From positions 1-9,248 of the forward strand of contig CANIZU010000062.1 of NCBI GenBank assembly GCA_947472115.1: a DNA stretch of 9,248 nt, read 5' to 3'. Position numbers and translations under genes: made by a program. The notes under the pieces were generated by a model. It was not told where the DNA came from. It made no database searches and saw only the letters and a program-made list of their open reading frames with translations. This document shows, piece by piece, positions 7,426-9,248 of this stretch (positions are counted from its first letter, which is position 1; each line of letters starts with the position of its first letter). Source of the stretch: Flavobacteriales bacterium. Its GTDB lineage: Bacteria; Bacteroidota; Bacteroidia; NS11-12g; UBA955.

Positions 7426-7490
7426 GAGCAACAAATTTAGTTTAAGAACGAGAACTCTCAGCGGATATTTTACCGAAATTTGTACTTTCC
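7426..7490. promoter_or_regulatory. Divergent promoter region, porQ (-) and ribF (+)
   Basis: This 65-bp spacer separates two divergent start codons, so promoters for both transcripts must lie here or inside the flanking genes. On the minus strand there is an exact TAAATTTG box, listed separately. On the plus strand the best candidate is GAAATTTG at 7475-7482, which differs from TAnnTTTG at one base and ends 8 nt before the ribF ATG. Neither gene has a Shine-Dalgarno sequence. I see no clear operator palindrome or riboswitch; in particular there is no room for an FMN riboswitch before ribF. Confidence 0.6.
7432..7439 (-). promoter_or_regulatory. Bacteroidota-type -7 box (TAAATTTG) for porQ
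   Basis: On the minus strand the sequence is TAAATTTG, an exact match to the -7 consensus TAnnTTTG used by the Bacteroidota primary sigma factor. It ends 6 nt before the porQ ATG, which would give a very short leader or a leaderless mRNA. I see no good TTG -33 element at about 19-21 bp upstream, so the call rests on the -7 box alone. Confidence 0.4.
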
Positions 7491-8429
7491 ATGACCACGT
7501 CACTGTACCGCAATCCCTCCGAAGTCCCCAAAAGTTCTCCCCTAGTCATTACTCAAGGTACTTTCGATGGCGTTCATTTGGGTCATCAAAAAGTATTAAA
7601 GCACGTGGTTGAACTAGCCAAGGAACAAAACACCCAAAGCTTATTAATCACCTACCACCCCCACCCTAGACTAGTGGTAGAACCCAACAACCGCGAATTA
7701 CGCATGCTATCGAGCATCGAAGAAAAAGCCGAAGCCGTTTTTGCCTTGGGCATAGATTACGTGTTGGTCCTTCCATTCACCCAAGAATTTTCTCAACTTT
7801 CGCCCGAAGCATTTGTGGCAGATATTTTAGTAAAACAACTCAATGTGCACACCATCGTAATCGGGTACGACCACCACTTTGGGATCAACAGAAGTGGTGA
7901 TTTCAACACGTTGGTTAGATTAAGTAAGGAGTTTAATTTCTCAGTTCAGGAAATCCCCGCTTCCACGATCGACGAAATTGCCGTTAGCAGCACCAGAATC
8001 CGCAAGGCACTATCAAACAGTGGATTAGACGAGGCAAATCAACTCATTGGCCGGCCATACCAACTTACTGGTACGGTGATTCATGGCAAGCAATTGGGCA
8101 GAACCATTGGATTTCCCACGGCAAACATCCACATCAACGACCCATACAAACTCATCCCATCGTTCGGCGTTTATGCCGGCATTTGTTTGGTAGAAAACAA
8201 GCGATATAAAATGGTTTGTAACATCGGTGTAAGACCCACGGTGGATGGCGAAAATATTAGCATCGAAGCACATCTATTTGATTTTGATAAAAACATCTAC
8301 GGCGAGCACCTCACCCTGTTTTTGGTACAGTATTTGAGAAATGAGCAGAAGTTCGATTCAATCGAAGCATTAAAATCTCAGATCTTACTCGATGCACAGC
8401 AAGCCCAAACATTGGTCACTTTGGACTAA
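7491..8429 (+). CDS. ribF: Bifunctional riboflavin kinase / FAD synthetase
   Basis: RibF phosphorylates riboflavin to FMN and then adenylylates FMN to FAD, in the cytoplasm. The 312 residues fit the usual 300-320. The N-terminal FMN adenylyltransferase domain (about 15-180) has the nucleotidyltransferase motif G-T-F-D-G-V-H-L-G-H at 23-32, including H-L-G-H at 29-32, and the second motif S-S-T-R-I-R at 166-171. The C-terminal riboflavin kinase domain (about 185-310) has G-F-P-T-A-N at 207-212 with the P-T-A-N ATP/Mg motif, G-V-Y-A-G at 226-230, and the catalytic glutamate E259 in I-E-A-H-L-F-D-F. Both activities should be intact. The ATG at 7491 starts about 20 residues before the first motif strand, as is normal, with no Shine-Dalgarno. 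The gene is divergent from porQ, and its last 38 nt overlap the start of the downstream M23 peptidase gene, which suggests the two are co-transcribed and possibly translationally coupled. Confidence 0.98.
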   Translation: MTTSLYRNPSEVPKSSPLVITQGTFDGVHLGHQKVLKHVVELAKEQNTQSLLITYHPHPRLVVEPNNRELRMLSSIEEKAEAVFALGIDYVLVLPFTQEFSQLSPEAFVADILVKQLNVHTIVIGYDHHFGINRSGDFNTLVRLSKEFNFSVQEIPASTIDEIAVSSTRIRKALSNSGLDEANQLIGRPYQLTGTVIHGKQLGRTIGFPTANIHINDPYKLIPSFGVYAGICLVENKRYKMVCNIGVRPTVDGENISIEAHLFDFDKNIYGEHLTLFLVQYLRNEQKFDSIEALKSQILLDAQQAQTLVTLD

Positions 8430-9248
8430 GACTTTTGTCTTTGCTCTGATGCTCGTTTGTAGCAATTTCGCTATCGCACAAATCGAAGACGACGAAGAAG
8501 ATTACGGAGAAGACGAGGGCGATTGGATCATTCAAGATTCATTGTGGGAGCATAGCACCGACACCCTTGCTTATTATTACGAGGAAGGTGAATTCATCAT
8601 CCCAGGCATGCTGCCCGAATACGATTTTTATGCTTTTTGGGATACGATGCACGTAGATGCCTATCGTTTTGATCTGAGAAAACTTCAAGAAGCCATTCCC
8701 ATCAACATCCTAGATATGGACTGTGATTTTGCGATGCCCATTTATGGTAGAACAAATTCTCCTTTTGGCTGGCGACATGGACGACCTCACACAGGCATCG
8801 ACCTACAGCTAAGAACCGGAGATTCAGTTTACTCTGCCTTTGACGGTGTGATTCGAATGAGCAAATACTATAATGGCTATGGAAATTGCGTTGTGATTCG
8901 ACATTTCAATGGGCTGGAAACGCTCTATGGCCACTTGAGCAAATTGGAACACAAACCTGGAACATTGGTAAACGCGGGGCAACTCATTGGCTTGGGCGGA
9001 TCCACAGGGCATAGCACCGGCCCACATTTGCATTTCGAAATACGATTCCTTGGAAGGCCCTTAAACCCTGCCGCTGTTATTGATTTCCCCAATGAAACTG
9101 TGAAAGGCGATACCCTTTTAATTGCGTCGAATTTGTTTCAAATGCCGTACACCCCTTATAATGGCAAAAAACGACGGGGATCCTATCGCAGAGGGCGTTC
9201 TCGTTCCAGCAAAAGCAAGCGCAGAAGATATTCTTACGAAATTAGAAT
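8392..9248 (+). CDS. Exported M23 (LytM-type) zinc endopeptidase, 3' end outside window
   Basis: This is a probable peptidoglycan endopeptidase, or a cell-wall hydrolase regulator, acting in the periplasm. The frame is open from ATG 8392 to the window edge, giving 285 codons so far. That start gives a clear signal peptide: basic M-H-S-K-P-K-H-W, a hydrophobic core at about 14-27, and cleavage after A-I-A at 29. Starting at ATG 8449 would leave only about ten residues of it. An acidic segment follows (10 of 13 residues D/E at 32-44). The M23 domain covers about 112-232. Its metal and catalytic residues are all present: H133 and D137 (H-T-G-I-D), H181 (Y-G-H-L) and H212/H214 (H-L-H). It should therefore be active, unlike the degenerate LytM factors. 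From 259 to 279 the chain is strongly basic (13 of 21 K/R, with serines). The last residues, Y-S-Y-E-I-R, resemble the first strand of a LysM domain, so a C-terminal LysM beyond the window is plausible but unseen. The start overlaps ribF by 38 nt in another frame. Confidence 0.92.
   Translation, partial: MHSKPKHWSLWTKTFVFALMLVCSNFAIAQIEDDEEDYGEDEGDWIIQDSLWEHSTDTLAYYYEEGEFIIPGMLPEYDFYAFWDTMHVDAYRFDLRKLQEAIPINILDMDCDFAMPIYGRTNSPFGWRHGRPHTGIDLQLRTGDSVYSAFDGVIRMSKYYNGYGNCVVIRHFNGLETLYGHLSKLEHKPGTLVNAGQLIGLGGSTGHSTGPHLHFEIRFLGRPLNPAAVIDFPNETVKGDTLLIASNLFQMPYTPYNGKKRRGSYRRGRSRSSKSKRRRYSYEIR

Noticed and set aside
7426..7490. FMN riboswitch upstream of ribF
   Set aside because: The spacer is only 65 bp and lacks the conserved multi-stem structure; an FMN aptamer needs more than 100 nt.
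7426..7503. Longer porQ start at 7503
   Set aside because: It would add 26 residues ahead of a clean signal peptide, overlap the ribF start, and cover the -7 box; the ATG at 7425 fits the family.
8449..8718. Later starts for the M23 gene (ATG 8449 or ATG 8716)
   Set aside because: 8449 leaves a signal peptide with almost no n-region, and 8716 discards the signal peptide altogether; ATG 8392 gives a complete one.
8824..9033. 69-codon open frame on the minus strand within the M23 gene
   Set aside because: It is antisense to the catalytic core of a clear M23 peptidase, with no motif of its own.

Overview
The window looks like chromosomal core-genome DNA from a member of the Bacteroidota. It encodes a type IX secretion system (T9SS) outer-membrane protein, PorQ, a system confined to that phylum. 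The translation starts lack Shine-Dalgarno sequences, there is an exact Bacteroidota-type -7 box (TAnnTTTG) before porQ, and the RibF, cytidylate kinase and 1503-residue envelope protein have a Bacteroidota flavour. I cannot fix the genus. I see no mobile element, CRISPR array, tRNA, rRNA or sign of recent transfer.

Layout, left to right. (1) The last 67 codons of truA (tRNA pseudouridine synthase A) on the + strand, ending at 204. (2) After a 27-bp AT-rich convergent gap, a minus-strand block spans 232-7425. In transcription order it holds porQ (7425-6316), cmk (6311-5622, GTG start, 4 nt after porQ), tpiA (5581-4817) and a 1503-residue exported protein of unknown function (4743-232). The gaps are 4, 40 and 73 bp, so the first three are probably one operon and the last may be read through or have its own promoter. 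(3) A 65-bp divergent promoter region at 7426-7490. (4) A plus-strand block holds ribF (7491-8429) and an M23 metallopeptidase gene (8392 to the window edge) that overlaps the end of ribF by 38 nt and runs off the window.

How the genes fit together. truA, cmk, tpiA and ribF are housekeeping genes for tRNA modification, CMP/dCMP phosphorylation, glycolysis and FMN/FAD synthesis. Interleaved with them are three envelope genes: porQ (T9SS attachment complex), a very large beta-rich exported protein, and a peptidoglycan endopeptidase with a complete zinc site. The porQ-cmk pairing is, as far as I recall, also present in Porphyromonas gingivalis.

The least understood item is the 1503-residue protein, which fills almost half the window. 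It resembles, from memory, large uncharacterised proteins conserved in Bacteroidota, but I cannot name a function. No gene-free stretch exceeds 300 bases.
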